Assembly (NCBI RefSeq): GCF_003815715.1
Contig: NZ_CP033922.1
Location: 2,962,001-3,026,000, forward strand
Direction of reading: 5' to 3'
Source: Chryseobacterium sp. G0162
GTDB taxonomy: Bacteria > Bacteroidota > Bacteroidia > Flavobacteriales > Weeksellaceae
Length of the DNA: 64,000 bases
Shown: piece after piece, positions 25,464 to 34,563 of the stretch
Layout: each line of letters starts with the position of its first letter
Numbering within the stretch: position 1 is the first letter of the stretch
The notes under the pieces: generated by a model
What the model was told of the DNA's origin: nothing
What the model saw: the letters and a program-made list of their open reading frames with translations, nothing else
Database searches by the model: none
Position numbers and translations under genes: made by a program

Positions 25464-26294
25464 CTAAAAAAGAGATCTTATAGCACGTTCAACTTTATAA
25501 ATGGTTTTGTACGTAAAGGTTTTTTTTATTTTTTTTAGGGTTTGCCTGGTTTCAAATACATTTTGAAGCTCAGCTAAAGAAAGATCTGAATCTAAGATTT
25601 TGGAATAAAGATCACGATGTTTGTGAAAAATATATCCCTCCATTTGATTTTGTTTGGCTTTACTTTCTTGCAGTGATTTTAACATGGAGCTTTCTCTTTG
25701 TCTGTAAAAAAACTGTACAGAATCTAATTGTATCACAACATCATCTTTCTTTAAAAGTTGAATCCAAAATTCCCAGTCTTCATATCCAAATTTCATATTG
25801 ATATCATACCCGTTGGTTTTTAGGTAATCTTCTTTCTTGAAAATTCCGGAACAGAAGAGATGGTTAGCGAATAATAAGGTTTCATAATCGTATTTTCTGA
25901 GATCCCAAGGCCCAGTTTTAGCATCAAAAAATTCAGCTTTACAGTATACCAATGCAAGCTTTGGATTTTTTGCAAACTCCTTTTGGGCTAGTTCTATATA
26001 TTGAGCTCCTATTTTATCATCACCATCCAGAGGGAGAATATATTTTCCTTTTGCCGCTTTTATTCCGCTATTTCTGCTGGCAGCAAGCCCTTGATTTTCC
26101 TGATTAAGCTTGCTGAAACGAAAATCTTTAGCACAATAAGCATCAATTATTGCTTCAGAATGATCCGTTGAACCATCATTTACGATGATACACTCCCAGG
26201 TGTCTGCAGTCTGGGCCAAAACGGAATCTAAGGTTTCAGCAAGGTATTTCTCCTGATTATAACAGGGAACAACAATAGATACGATTTCATTCAT
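25464..26294 (-). CDS. Glycosyltransferase family 2
   Basis: 276 residues with a GT-A fold start: VSIVVPCYNQEKYLAETLDS (5-24), IIVNDGSTDHS (~36-46), NQGLAASRNSGI and the metal-binding DGDD (~94, in LPLDGDDKIG). A GYEDWEFWIQLLK motif near 170 is typical of GT2 enzymes that extend surface polysaccharides or glycosylate proteins. No transmembrane helices. It overlaps the upstream glycosyltransferase gene by four bases, so the two are translationally coupled. Sugar donor and acceptor cannot be predicted. Confidence 0.88.
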   Translation of the reverse strand: MNEIVSIVVPCYNQEKYLAETLDSVLAQTADTWECIIVNDGSTDHSEAIIDAYCAKDFRFSKLNQENQGLAASRNSGIKAAKGKYILPLDGDDKIGAQYIELAQKEFAKNPKLALVYCKAEFFDAKTGPWDLRKYDYETLLFANHLFCSGIFKKEDYLKTNGYDINMKFGYEDWEFWIQLLKKDDVVIQLDSVQFFYRQRESSMLKSLQESKAKQNQMEGYIFHKHRDLYSKILDSDLSLAELQNVFETRQTLKKIKKTFTYKTIYKVERAIRSLF

Positions 26295-27193
26295 AATTTT
26301 CCTGTTTTTCCGATTAATCCATGAATTATTCCTCTAAGGATATTCCTGGAAAATGATTTGTTTTCTTTAATGTTTCCTTTTGAAGATAAGAATTTTTTAC
26401 GGGCAACAATCAAACGTTCCCGAATTACAAAAAATAGATTCCCAGAATGTTTTTTTGTGAACCAGATTCTGTTTCTGGTCATATAGTATTCATAAACTTT
26501 TCCTCTGCAGCTGTCAGATTGATAAGCCACAAGGTTTGTATCAATTGCAATTTTCCAGCGGTTACTTTTTTTGATTCTGTAGCACCATTCCGATTCCTCA
26601 TAATACATGAATAAATCTGCTTCCATATATCCCATATCATCCAGAACTTCCTTTTTGAACATCATAGCACTTCCATTGATATAAGCCATATCATAAGTCA
26701 TTCCTTTGGATGGTACATCTTGTACATTTTTCAGAAAATTGATATGATTCCCTTCAAATCCTTTTCTAGGAAATAATAAACCGCCATCAGAAAAAATGAT
26801 ATTAGGTTTGGTATGATAAAGCAATCTTGGACCTATTACTGCTAATGAAGAATCAGATTTTAAATGTAAATAAAGCTGTTCAATCGTAAGAGCATTTATA
26901 TGAATATCAGGATTAAGAATAAAAAAATATTTCTTTCCCCAATCAATTGCCTGTTTAATGGCCCAATTATTGGCATAGGCATATCCAAGATTATTTCCCA
27001 TCTGATGAAAGAAAAACTGATGACTGTTACAGTAGGCTTCTAATTCTTTTCCATCGTTAGAGTTATTATCAAGAATAATAAAAGAATCATTGCTGATTTC
27101 ACCTTTATCGGTGAGGGTTGATAACTGTCTGATGATCTCTTTAGAGGAGTTATAATTTAATATTATTATAATTAATTCTTTTATATCTCTCAT
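26291..27193 (-). CDS. Glycosyltransferase family 2 (rhamnosyltransferase-like)
   Basis: 300 residues. IIIILNYNSSKEIIRQL begins the GT-A domain; FIILDNNSNDG (~38), NNLGYAYANNWAI (~67) and FILNPDIHIN with the NPD metal site (~93) follow. Then come INGSAMMFKK (~172) and YMEADLFMYYEESEWCYRIK, the latter typical of the WbbL/rhamnosyltransferase-like branch. First gene of a two-gene minus-strand operon, with a promoter box at 27216-27223 that overlaps the divergent promoter of the next cluster half. Likely acts on a surface glycan. Confidence 0.87.
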   Translation of the reverse strand: MRDIKELIIIILNYNSSKEIIRQLSTLTDKGEISNDSFIILDNNSNDGKELEAYCNSHQFFFHQMGNNLGYAYANNWAIKQAIDWGKKYFFILNPDIHINALTIEQLYLHLKSDSSLAVIGPRLLYHTKPNIIFSDGGLLFPRKGFEGNHINFLKNVQDVPSKGMTYDMAYINGSAMMFKKEVLDDMGYMEADLFMYYEESEWCYRIKKSNRWKIAIDTNLVAYQSDSCRGKVYEYYMTRNRIWFTKKHSGNLFFVIRERLIVARKKFLSSKGNIKENKSFSRNILRGIIHGLIGKTGKL

Positions 27194-27201
27194 TAAATAG
27201 T

Positions 27202-27223
27202 CATATTTGTAGCCGCAAAAATA
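27202..27223. promoter_or_regulatory. Overlapping divergent promoter boxes of the glycosyltransferase cluster
   Basis: On the minus strand TATTTTTG (27216-27223) serves the family-2 pair. On the plus strand CATATTTG (27202-27209, one mismatch) could serve the 27233 gene. Only 39 bases separate the two start codons, so the two transcripts may compete. Confidence 0.42.
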
Positions 27224-27232
27224 ATAAATATA

Positions 27233-28387
27233 ATGAAAAAGAAAGTGCTTTATTTTATGCCTGATAATCCGATGTCTGGAAAGGCCGGAAATACTACCAG
27301 GCTGAATTATATGCTTTCTTATTTCAATGAGAACAGGGATCTGGATGTGACTTTTGTTTCATTAAGAGATTGGGGAATGTGGAAAAAAGAAGAAGAAACC
27401 CTGTTTTATGAGAAGTTTCCGAATATTCAGTTGCATCTTTTAGATAAGAAATATAAAAAGAGTTTTATTAAATATCTTTTTTTATATAAAATACCCTATT
27501 TATTCAAAAAAAATTCGATAGATACAACAAGCTATATTCTTAGAAAAGAATTTTCGGATATTATTAAAAAATCCACTTTTGATTTTGCAATAATAAGCTA
27601 TGCTACATGGGGAAGACTCATTAATGAATTGTCTGACAGTACCTATACAATTATAGATACTCATGATTTTATTACTGCACAGAGCCGCCACAAATGTACC
27701 ATTGGAAAACTATTTCAAGATGAGATTTCCATTTTAAAACAATATGATAATATCTGGACTTATTCGGTAGAGGAAGAGTATATATTTGATCAATTTACTA
27801 ATAAGAAAGTAACTTTGATGCCTGTTTCATTTCCTGAGAACTTGAGTGAAAAGAAAACTGAGTTTAAATATGATATTCTTTATGTTGCCAGCGATAATCC
27901 ACACAATATAAAAGGAATTCAGTGGTTTTTAAAAGAAGTATTACCTTTGTTGAATAATGTTAAAGTGCATATCATCGGTAAGATTGGTAAGGCAATTGCA
28001 GAAGATTACCCAAATGTCATTAAATATGGGATTGTAGACGACTTACAGGAATTTTATAATCATGCAAGAGTTGCCATTTGTCCGATGCTAAGTGGAACAG
28101 GTGTGAAAATTAAAGTATTGGAAGCCCTATCTTACGGTTTACCAGTTGTAACAAACAGAAGAGGAGTAGATGGGCTCATTAATAAAAAAAATAACGGATG
28201 TTTAGTAAGTCAGAATCCTGTTGAATTTTCAAAAGCTATTCATCAGTTAATGAATGATCATGTTTTTTATGAAAATGTAAAGATGCAAGGAATTTGTTAT
28301 TTTAAAGAAAACCATAACCCAAAAATAGAAAAAGAAATTCTTGATTCTATTTTTTATAAAATTTATGAAGAAAAAAATTTTAATTGA
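27233..28387 (+). CDS. Glycosyltransferase family 1/4-like
   Basis: 384 residues in a GT-B layout. The N-terminal Rossmann-like half starts VLYFMPDNPMSGKAGNTTRL. The C-terminal half starts near 212 with YDILYVASDNPHNIKGIQWF, followed by VHIIGKIG and the donor-site region ICPMLSGTGVKIKVLEALSYGLPVVTNRRG (~285-315), where GTGVKIKVLEAL corresponds to the usual E-x7-E segment. The nucleotide sugar is not predictable. The 3' end overlaps the start of the next glycosyltransferase gene by 23 bases in another frame. Confidence 0.87.
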   Translation: MKKKVLYFMPDNPMSGKAGNTTRLNYMLSYFNENRDLDVTFVSLRDWGMWKKEEETLFYEKFPNIQLHLLDKKYKKSFIKYLFLYKIPYLFKKNSIDTTSYILRKEFSDIIKKSTFDFAIISYATWGRLINELSDSTYTIIDTHDFITAQSRHKCTIGKLFQDEISILKQYDNIWTYSVEEEYIFDQFTNKKVTLMPVSFPENLSEKKTEFKYDILYVASDNPHNIKGIQWFLKEVLPLLNNVKVHIIGKIGKAIAEDYPNVIKYGIVDDLQEFYNHARVAICPMLSGTGVKIKVLEALSYGLPVVTNRRGVDGLINKKNNGCLVSQNPVEFSKAIHQLMNDHVFYENVKMQGICYFKENHNPKIEKEILDSIFYKIYEEKNFN

Positions 28388-29450
28388 TCTCGAACGTCTA
28401 AGATACCCCCATTCAGGGATTGCGAATGTATTCAGAAATCTGGCAAAAGGTTTACAGGAGGAGAATTCTAAGTTTGAAATATTTTTTTTCGGGAAAAAAG
28501 AACAGCTTGAGGAATTCGAGCCTAAGCCTAATTGTGTTTTCTGGAATAAAACCCATCGTTTTTTTGAGCGTTTTAGCGGCGAGTTTGATCTTATTCATGT
28601 AAGTCACCAGCTGTCCTCGTACTTTCATAGAAATTATAAAAGCACAATAAAAATTGTTACTCTGCATGATCTGAACTTTCTGTATGAGAATCTTTCCAAT
28701 TCTAAAAAGAGAAAAATGCTTGGGAAAGTTAGAAGTAATGTGAAAAATGCAGACTATATTGTTTGTATTTCTGAGTATGCAAAAGAGAGTTTTATTCGCA
28801 ATAAGAGGCTTTTTAATTTTACTAAACTAAAAGATGTTGTGGTTATACACAACGGAATTGATCTCCCAGCAGATAGAGAATATCAGTTGGGTAAATACGG
28901 CTATTTAAAAGATAAAAAGTATATTTTAAACATTGGAGTGCTTTTCAACAAAAAAAATCAGTTGACCTTGGTTGAAATGCTTCCTTATATAGAAGAAGAT
29001 CTTGTATTTATTGCTTCAGATGAGAAATTATTGTACGGGCAAGAAGTGAGAACAAGAATTAAAGAACTGCACCTGGAACAAAGAGTCCATTTTCTTAAAA
29101 ATCTTTCTGAGGAAGAGAAATATGCAGTAATTCAGCATTCCGAAGCCATGTGCCATCCTTCTATTGCAGAAGGTTTTGGGATTCCGCCGATTGAAGCTAT
29201 GGCCTTTGGTAAGCCTGTATTTCTTTCAACATATACGAGTCTTCCTGAAATAGGAGGAGATAAAGCTTTTTATTTTGACAGTTTTGAACCGAAATTAATG
29301 GCTCAGCTGTTTCAGGAGAAAATGGCTCTTTACCATAGCAATGAAAAAGAAATGAGCCAGGAAATAAAAAATTGGACAGAGCAATATAGTTATACCGCAA
29401 TGTCCAATAATTATCTTAATTTTTATGAATCTGTTCTGAAGGAAAATTAA
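28365..29450 (+). CDS. Glycosyltransferase family 4
   Basis: 361 residues. I start at the ATG at 28365 ([18 protein letters not shown]); a longer frame from 28341 adds eight unlikely residues. GT-B features: the glycine-containing N-terminal loop near 18-22, [11 protein letters not shown] (~103), [18 protein letters not shown] (~165), [13 protein letters not shown] (~190) and the donor-site motif [22 protein letters not shown] (~262-283) with E-x7-E. It overlaps the previous gene by 23 bases, which suggests coupling, and its stop overlaps the convergent rocD gene by four bases. Confidence 0.88.
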   Translation: MKKKILIDLERLRYPHSGIANVFRNLAKGLQEENSKFEIFFFGKKEQLEEFEPKPNCVFWNKTHRFFERFSGEFDLIHVSHQLSSYFHRNYKSTIKIVTLHDLNFLYENLSNSKKRKMLGKVRSNVKNADYIVCISEYAKESFIRNKRLFNFTKLKDVVVIHNGIDLPADREYQLGKYGYLKDKKYILNIGVLFNKKNQLTLVEMLPYIEEDLVFIASDEKLLYGQEVRTRIKELHLEQRVHFLKNLSEEEKYAVIQHSEAMCHPSIAEGFGIPPIEAMAFGKPVFLSTYTSLPEIGGDKAFYFDSFEPKLMAQLFQEKMALYHSNEKEMSQEIKNWTEQYSYTAMSNNYLNFYESVLKEN

Positions 29451-30697
29451 GCTTTATATTCCAGAATAGTTTTTTCAATAATTTTTACACAGTCTAATAA
29501 TTGCTCTTCCGTAATAACCAAAGGTGGTGCTAATCTGATGATGTTACCGTGTGTTGGTTTTGCAAGCAATCCGTTTTCTTTTAACTGTAAACAAAGATTC
29601 CATGCTGTAGAGCTGTCCGGAGTGTGATTGATTAAAATAGCATTTAAAAGACCCTTTCCTCTTACTTTGGTAATAAGATCTGTTTTTTTGATCAACTTAT
29701 TGATCTCAGCTCTGAAAATCTGACCAAGTTCTTCTGCTCTTTCAGATAATTTTTCATCAGCTACTACATCTAATGCAGCTACAGCTACGGCACAGGCAAT
29801 TGGGTTTCCTCCGAATGTAGAACCGTGTTGTCCCGGCTTAATCACATTCATGATCTCATCATTGGCTAATACTGCTGATACTGGGTACATTCCTCCTGAA
29901 AGGGCTTTTCCAAGAATTAAAATATCCGGTTGTACATTTTCATGATGACAAGCAATCAGTTTTCCTGTTCTTGCAATACCTGTCTGCACTTCATCGGCAA
30001 TGAAAAGGACATTGTATTTTTTACACAGCTCAGAAGCATTTTTAAGGAAGTTCTCATCCGGAACATACACTCCTGCTTCTCCCTGGATAGGTTCTACAAG
30101 GAATGCTGCAATATTTCCTGCTTCTCTGCTTAATACTTCTTCCAGTGCGGTAATGTCATTGTAAGGAATTTTGATAAACCCTGGGGTAAAAGGTCCGTAA
30201 TTTTGGTTAGCATCAGGATCATTGGAGAAAGAAACAATAGTGGTTGTTCTTCCGTGGAAATTATTTTCACAAACGATGATCTTTGCAGCATTTTCTGAAA
30301 TACCTTTTACTTCATAGCTCCATTTTCTGGCAAGCTTCACCGCGGTTTCTACGGCTTCAGCTCCGGAGTTCATCGGTAATACTTTGTCAAACCCGAAAAG
30401 AGTTGTGATCTTCTGCTCGTATTCTCCTAATTTCGAGTTGTAGAATGCTCTTGAAGTTAAAGCCAGTTTTTTAGCTTGTTCTACCAAAGCTTCTACAATT
30501 TTAGGGTGCGAGTGACCCTGGTTCACAGCAGAATATGCTGAAAGAAAATCATAATACCTTTTGCCCTCTACATCCCAAACGAAAACACCTTCTCCGCGGT
30601 CCAGAACTACTGGTAGAGGATGATAGTTATGCGCTCCATGTTTGTCTTCAAGGTCAATAAAGTACTGTGAATTTTTTGTTGTTTCTGCTGTTGACAT
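29447..30697 (-). CDS. rocD: Ornithine--oxo-acid transaminase (ornithine aminotransferase)
   Basis: 416 residues, class III PLP aminotransferase. Motifs: HPKIVEAL near 61, the cofactor-phosphate segment [18 protein letters not shown] (~105), NNFHGRT (~142), [15 protein letters not shown] with the PLP-binding Asp (~232), and the Schiff-base lysine in [14 protein letters not shown] (~265). It converts ornithine and 2-oxoglutarate to glutamate semialdehyde and glutamate. The length and the ...[11 protein letters not shown] region favour ornithine over acetylornithine aminotransferase. Single gene with a clear promoter. The C-terminus overlaps the convergent glycosyltransferase gene by four bases. 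Confidence 0.92.
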   Translation of the reverse strand: MSTAETTKNSQYFIDLEDKHGAHNYHPLPVVLDRGEGVFVWDVEGKRYYDFLSAYSAVNQGHSHPKIVEALVEQAKKLALTSRAFYNSKLGEYEQKITTLFGFDKVLPMNSGAEAVETAVKLARKWSYEVKGISENAAKIIVCENNFHGRTTTIVSFSNDPDANQNYGPFTPGFIKIPYNDITALEEVLSREAGNIAAFLVEPIQGEAGVYVPDENFLKNASELCKKYNVLFIADEVQTGIARTGKLIACHHENVQPDILILGKALSGGMYPVSAVLANDEIMNVIKPGQHGSTFGGNPIACAVAVAALDVVADEKLSERAEELGQIFRAEINKLIKKTDLITKVRGKGLLNAILINHTPDSSTAWNLCLQLKENGLLAKPTHGNIIRLAPPLVITEEQLLDCVKIIEKTILEYKA

Positions 30698-30712
30698 ATT
30701 GTTGGTTTTTTA

Positions 30713-30740
30713 CAAATTTACGCAATATTAATGAGATCAA
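30713..30740 (-). promoter_or_regulatory. Promoter of rocD
   Basis: On the minus strand TTG (30740-30738), a 17-base spacer and TAAATTTG (30720-30713), about 16 bases before the ATG. Both elements are present. Confidence 0.6.
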
Positions 30741-30990
30741 TGAACAAATACCTGATGCAGTCAAAGATCAGAACTGAAGTAAATTTTGAGGCAAAATATA
30801 GTAGGATCAGAGAATATTTTCTTTGCTGGTCAATTGTAGCAGGTATTATATCTTTATAAGAAGCGGATTTTTCCAGATTAATTTTCATTAATCTGGAAAT
30901 GGGTTGAGAGTGAGAGAATTATATTAGGTAGTTGTGAAAGCTATCAGTTTTTTTGATTTTTTGGACAGATTCAGATATATTGTTGTTGTT
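30741..30990. other. Gap between rocD promoter and the ydcF-like gene
   Basis: There is no supported gene. It holds a hairpin, TTTCCAGATTAA/TTAATCTGGAAA (about 30870-30898), with no T-tract on either strand, so it is not a clear terminator. Confidence 0.35.
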
Positions 30991-31542
30991 TTAAAAATAA
31001 TAAGCGAAAAACTCCCTGAAAACTGAATAGAAGTCTCTTATTTCAAAATAGAGCGGACTTGAACCTTCAATATTTTCAACATGATGTTCCCTGAACAGTT
31101 TTTTGATTCTGGTCTGATGATAAAACTGTGAAACTGAAATAATACTGCTATACTTTAGGCTATCAGCAATTTTTATGGTATTGATAACGGTCTTCTCAGT
31201 GTTGTCTCCAAAGTCATCCACAAGAATTTTATCTGAAGGTATTTTATTTTTTACCAGATACTTTTTCATTTCCGTACCTTCCCAGTAACCTTCTTTGCCC
31301 AGACCACCACTAACCAGGATCTCTTTGATTTGGTTTTTCTGATAGAGTTCAATACTTTTATCTAATCTTGCTTGTAATCGTAGAGAAAGACTGCCATCTT
31401 CGTTCACTTTATTCCCGAAAACTACAGCAAGGTCTGCTTTTTGTTTAGAATTCGTAAGCCCATCATAAGTAATATACAGAGCATGAATCATAAACCAGAA
31501 GAAGCCGGCTATCATAATTGATTTTAAAATTTTGGTCAGCAT
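30991..31542 (-). CDS. YdcF/SanA-type DUF218 envelope protein
   Basis: 183 residues with one N-terminal membrane anchor (~5-25), then a DUF218 domain: ADLAVVFGNKVNEDGSLSLRLQARLDKSI (~37-65), ILVSGGLGKEGYWEGTEMKKYL (~74-95), DDFGDNTEKTVINT (~108-121), and SVSQFYHQTRIKKLF near 138. The conserved GN, SGG and SQ-x-H positions of the family are present. SanA, ElyC and YdcF proteins have been linked to envelope integrity and lipid-carrier metabolism, without a settled reaction. It lies downstream of accC but is separated by a terminator. Confidence 0.8.
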   Translation of the reverse strand: MLTKILKSIMIAGFFWFMIHALYITYDGLTNSKQKADLAVVFGNKVNEDGSLSLRLQARLDKSIELYQKNQIKEILVSGGLGKEGYWEGTEMKKYLVKNKIPSDKILVDDFGDNTEKTVINTIKIADSLKYSSIISVSQFYHQTRIKKLFREHHVENIEGSSPLYFEIRDFYSVFREFFAYYF

Positions 31543-31565
31543 ATCTTGTTATTAATATATACGAA

Positions 31566-31600
31566 AATAAAAAACTGCCCCAAAGAGAGGCAGTTTAAAA
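31566..31600 (-). terminator. Terminator of accB-accC
   Basis: AAACTGCC/GGCAGTTT hairpin followed on the minus strand by a T run, placed between accC and the DUF218 gene. Confidence 0.8.
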
Positions 31601-31618
31601 TTTTTATTTTAAATAATC

Positions 31619-32974
31619 TTAATGATTATCATATTTCTTATCCATTACAAAATCCTCCATGAACTTTGTAGTGTAGTTTCCTGCAAGATAATCTTCATTA
31701 TCCATCAGTTGTCTGTGGAAAGGAATCGTTGTTTTTACTCCTTCAATATAGAATTCCTCAAGTGCACGTCTCATTTTTGCAATCGCTTCCTCACGGGTTT
31801 GAGCCGTAGTGATAAGCTTAGCAATCATAGAGTCGTAGTTAGAAGGAATGCTGTATCCGGAGTATACGTGAGTATCTACTCTGATTCCGTGTCCGCCAGG
31901 AATATTTAATCCTGTGATTTTTCCTGGAGACGGTCTGAAGTCTGCATATGGGTCTTCTGCGTTGATTCTACATTCGATTGAATGTAATTTCGGGTAATAA
32001 TTGATTCCTGAAATAGGAGTTCCCGCCGCAAGAAGAATTTGTTCTCTGATAAGGTCATAATCGATAACCTGTTCAGTAATAGGGTGTTCTACCTGGATTC
32101 TTGTATTCATTTCCATGAAATAGAAATTTCTGTGCTTGTCTACAAGGAATTCGATAGTTCCTACTCCTTCGTATCCAATAAATTCAGCAGCTTTTACAGC
32201 AGCATCACCCATTTTTTCACGAAGTTCGTCAGTCATAAACGGAGAAGGTGTTTCTTCCGTTAATTTTTGGTTTCTTCTCTGTACAGAACAGTCTCTTTCA
32301 GAAAGGTGACAAGCTTTACCAAATTGGTCACCTGCAACCTGAATTTCGATGTGTCTAGGTTCTTCAATCAGTTTCTCCATATACATACCTCCGTTTCCAA
32401 AGGCAGCTACAGCTTCCTGAATTGCAGACTCCCAGTGATCTTTAAGGTCTTCAGCTTTCCAAACGGCTCTCATCCCTTTACCACCACCACCGGCAGTTGC
32501 TTTAATCATTACAGGGTATCCTGTTTCTTCAGCAACTTTTACAGCATGCTCATAAGATTCAATCAATCCGTCAGAACCAGGTACACATGGTACACCTGCA
32601 GCTTTCATGGTAGCCTTGGCATTGGCCTTATCTCCCATTTTCTCAATCTGCTCAGGAGAAGCTCCGATGAACTTGATTCCATTCTTTTGGCAGATTCTTG
32701 AGAAGTTAGCATTCTCTGATAAGAATCCATAACCTGGGTGAATCGCATCAGCATTGGTAATTTCTGCAGCTGCAATAATATTAGGGATTTTAAGATATGA
32801 GTCTTTGCTCATTGCAGGACCAATACAAACAGCTTCATCAGCAAATCTTACGTGAAGACTGTCTTTATCAGCAGTAGAGTATACCGCTACGGTTTTGATC
32901 CCCATTTCTTTACAAGTACGTAGAATACGCATTGCAATTTCGCCACGATTGGCTATTAATATTTTCTTGAACAT
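31619..32974 (-). CDS. accC: Acetyl-CoA carboxylase biotin carboxylase subunit
   Basis: 451 residues, normal length. N-terminal [20 protein letters not shown] (7-26), [11 protein letters not shown] (~80), the ATP-grasp glycine loop [14 protein letters not shown] (~157-170), [12 protein letters not shown] and [15 protein letters not shown] (~206-242), EFLVDK...[18 protein letters not shown] (~275-300) with the catalytic E/N/R cluster. It carboxylates biotin on AccB using ATP and bicarbonate. It follows accB with a 93-base AT-rich gap and ends at a terminator. Confidence 0.96.
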   Translation of the reverse strand: MFKKILIANRGEIAMRILRTCKEMGIKTVAVYSTADKDSLHVRFADEAVCIGPAMSKDSYLKIPNIIAAAEITNADAIHPGYGFLSENANFSRICQKNGIKFIGASPEQIEKMGDKANAKATMKAAGVPCVPGSDGLIESYEHAVKVAEETGYPVMIKATAGGGGKGMRAVWKAEDLKDHWESAIQEAVAAFGNGGMYMEKLIEEPRHIEIQVAGDQFGKACHLSERDCSVQRRNQKLTEETPSPFMTDELREKMGDAAVKAAEFIGYEGVGTIEFLVDKHRNFYFMEMNTRIQVEHPITEQVIDYDLIREQILLAAGTPISGINYYPKLHSIECRINAEDPYADFRPSPGKITGLNIPGGHGIRVDTHVYSGYSIPSNYDSMIAKLITTAQTREEAIAKMRRALEEFYIEGVKTTIPFHRQLMDNEDYLAGNYTTKFMEDFVMDKKYDNH

Positions 32975-32977
32975 CTC

Positions 32978-33065
32978 TCCGAAATTTTAAATTATAAATT
33001 TTGAATTTTAAATTATTTTAAATGAAAAGACTTCATCTAAAATTTATAATCTTTAATCTAAAATT
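32978..33065. repeat. AT-rich imperfect inverted repeat between accB and accC
   Basis: The gap holds AAATTTTAAATTATAAATTT on the accC side and AAAATTTATAATCTTTAAT on the accB side, near-reverse complements of each other, with a second partial copy (GAATTTTAAATTATTTT) between. It has no G/C-rich stem or T-tract, so co-transcription of the two genes is still expected. Confidence 0.4.
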
Positions 33066-33067
33066 CC

Positions 33068-33550
33068 TTAAGATGGATCTACTAAGAATAATGGTTGGTC
33101 ATATTCTACCGGAGTAGCATCGTCAACTAAAATTTTAACGATTTTTCCGCTGACTTCAGATTCAATCTGGTTGAATAACTTCATTGCTTCAATAACGCAA
33201 ACTACTTTACCAACAGAAACTTCATCACCTACATTTGCAAATACATCTTTATCAGGAGATGGTTTTCTGTAGAATGTACCAATCATTGGAGATTTGATCG
33301 TTATATATTTGCTGTCATCAGATGCAGCTTCAGCTTTTTCAGCAGGTGCAGCAGCAGGAGTTGCAACAGGTGCTGGAGCAGCTACTGCTTGTGGAGCTGT
33401 GTGGTATACTGCAGGTTGTGCATAAACAGCATCGCTTCCAGCTAATGGAGTTTTAATAGTGATTTCGAAATCTTTAGTCTTGTACTTCACTTCTGAAACT
33501 TCAGCCTTAGATACAAACTTGATAAGATTTTGTATGTCTTTAATGTCCAT
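33068..33550 (-). CDS. accB: Acetyl-CoA carboxylase biotin carboxyl carrier protein
   Basis: 160 residues from the ATG at 33550 (MDIKDIQNLIKFVSKAEVSE); the frame is open to 33616 but a promoter at 33574-33602 lies inside that extension. Order: N-terminal BCCP segment (1-45), Ala/Pro-rich linker (~55-80, AAPAPVATPAAAPAEK), and the C-terminal biotinyl domain with SPMIGTFYRKPSPD and the biotinylation site CVIEAMKLFNQIE (lysine of EAMK). It carries carboxybiotin between AccC and the AccA/AccD transferase. It is followed by accC on the same strand. Confidence 0.95.
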   Translation of the reverse strand: MDIKDIQNLIKFVSKAEVSEVKYKTKDFEITIKTPLAGSDAVYAQPAVYHTAPQAVAAPAPVATPAAAPAEKAEAASDDSKYITIKSPMIGTFYRKPSPDKDVFANVGDEVSVGKVVCVIEAMKLFNQIESEVSGKIVKILVDDATPVEYDQPLFLVDPS

Positions 33551-33573
33551 AAATTTGATATTTGATTTTGATC

Positions 33574-33602
33574 CAAAGATACCAAAAAAACGTAAAAAAC
33601 AA
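33574..33602 (-). promoter_or_regulatory. Promoter of accB-accC
   Basis: On the minus strand TTG (33602-33600), an 18-base spacer and TATCTTTG (33581-33574), leading to a leader of about 17 bases. It decides the accB start. Confidence 0.62.
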
Positions 33603-33642
33603 CAAAAAACCGCCAAATTTTATCAAAATTGGGCGGTTTTTG
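33603..33642 (-). terminator. Terminator of the DUF177-rpmF operon
   Basis: ACCGCCAAATTTT pairs with AAAATTGGGCGGT, flanked by A and T runs on both sides. It touches the accB promoter, so the two units are back to back. Confidence 0.8.
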
Positions 33643-33677
33643 TATTAAAATGAGGCTTTTTCAGTGAAAAGCGACTC

Positions 33678-33881
33678 TTAGTTTTCTTCAGTAGCAGCTA
33701 CTTCTTTTTCCAATACTACTTTACCTCTGTAGTACAATTTTCCTTCATGCCAGTGAGCTCTGTGGTATAGGTGAAGCTCTCCTGTTGTTGCATCTTTAGC
33801 TAATTGAGGAACTACAGCTTTGTAGTGAGTTCTTCTCTTATCTCTTCTTGTCGACGACTGTCTTCTCTTTGGATGTGCCAT
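33678..33881 (-). CDS. rpmF: 50S ribosomal protein L32
   Basis: 67 residues: [20 protein letters not shown] at the N-terminus is the L32 signature, and [16 protein letters not shown] follows. The usual zinc-binding cysteines of some L32 forms are absent, as in the C-minus type common in this phylum. It is 67 bases downstream of the DUF177 gene, the widely conserved yceD-rpmF pairing. The acidic tail ([10 protein letters not shown]) is longer than in E. coli. Confidence 0.95.
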   Translation of the reverse strand: MAHPKRRQSSTRRDKRRTHYKAVVPQLAKDATTGELHLYHRAHWHEGKLYYRGKVVLEKEVAATEEN

Positions 33882-33948
33882 TTTCTAATAACTTTTTTAA
33901 TTGATGAGCGATGAGATTCATCATCTCATCATATTTAAATTATTCTAT

Positions 33949-34479
33949 TTAATTATTGTCTCTTAATTTTCTTAAAGCATCCCATCTCGGGTCGCTTTCA
34001 TGTTCTTCTTCTTCAGTTTCCTCAATTTCTTTTGGACTGAACTGGTCAAGAATTTTTATATCTTCATCACTTACATTCGGTGATATTTTTTTCATCGGGA
34101 TAGAAAGCATGACATTTTCATATATCAAATGTGCGATATTAAAAGCATGATCTCCTGTAGGAATTGTAATGACATCTTCATTGCTGTCATCGTATTCTTC
34201 CCCAAAATTCACCAGAACTTTGATTTCATTCTCAATAGGATAGTCGAAATCTTCATTTGTGATATCACAAACCAACTCAACCAATCCTTTTATTTTAATC
34301 TCAAATTCCAGAAAAGTAGTATGCTTATCAAGTAATGCCTGTACTTCTATTCTAGGATTTGTAAATTCCTGCTCAGTGTCAAATAATTGAAAGAACGTAT
34401 TATCTATCTCAAACTTGAACTCGTGTTTCCCGTTTTTAAGTCCGGAAAAGCTTACGTCATAGTTTCTTAACTTGTCCAT
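33949..34479 (-). CDS. YceD/DUF177 family protein
   Basis: 176 residues from the ATG at 34479 (MDKLRNYDVSFSGLKNG). A longer TTG-started frame from 34494 is rejected because a good promoter overlaps it. Features: FKFEIDNTFFQLFDT, LEFEIKIKGLVELVCDITNED (~78-98) in place of the CxxC-containing DUF177 core, VNFGEEYDDSNEDVI and a C-terminal EEEEHESDPRWDALRKLRDN, typical of the family (DPRWxxLxKL). In plants and bacteria DUF177 proteins are connected with 23S rRNA processing; role here inferred. Upstream partner of rpmF. Confidence 0.85.
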   Translation of the reverse strand: MDKLRNYDVSFSGLKNGKHEFKFEIDNTFFQLFDTEQEFTNPRIEVQALLDKHTTFLEFEIKIKGLVELVCDITNEDFDYPIENEIKVLVNFGEEYDDSNEDVITIPTGDHAFNIAHLIYENVMLSIPMKKISPNVSDEDIKILDQFSPKEIEETEEEEHESDPRWDALRKLRDNN

Positions 34480-34491
34480 AAAATGAGTGTG

Positions 34492-34521
34492 CAAAAATAT
34501 GCATTTTTTTTATAATAACAA
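34492..34521 (-). promoter_or_regulatory. Promoter of DUF177-rpmF
   Basis: On the minus strand TTG (34521-34519), a 19-base spacer and TATTTTTG (34499-34492). It leaves a leader of about six bases and fixes the start at 34479. Confidence 0.65.
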
Positions 34522-34529
34522 ATAAAATC

Positions 34530-34558
34530 TAAAACAAATTAATTTAAAATTTGTTTTA
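34530..34558 (-). terminator. AT-rich terminator after pdxA
   Basis: AAAACAAATT/AATTTGTTTT hairpin immediately past the pdxA stop. It is followed only by moderately T-rich sequence on the minus strand. Confidence 0.5.
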
Positions 34559-34563
34559 ACGGT

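Noticed and set aside
30731..30859. 42-residue frame (MRSMNKYLMQSK...) on + upstream of rocD
   Set aside because: It has no promoter or family support, overlaps the rocD promoter region, and is expected by chance in AT-rich DNA of this length.
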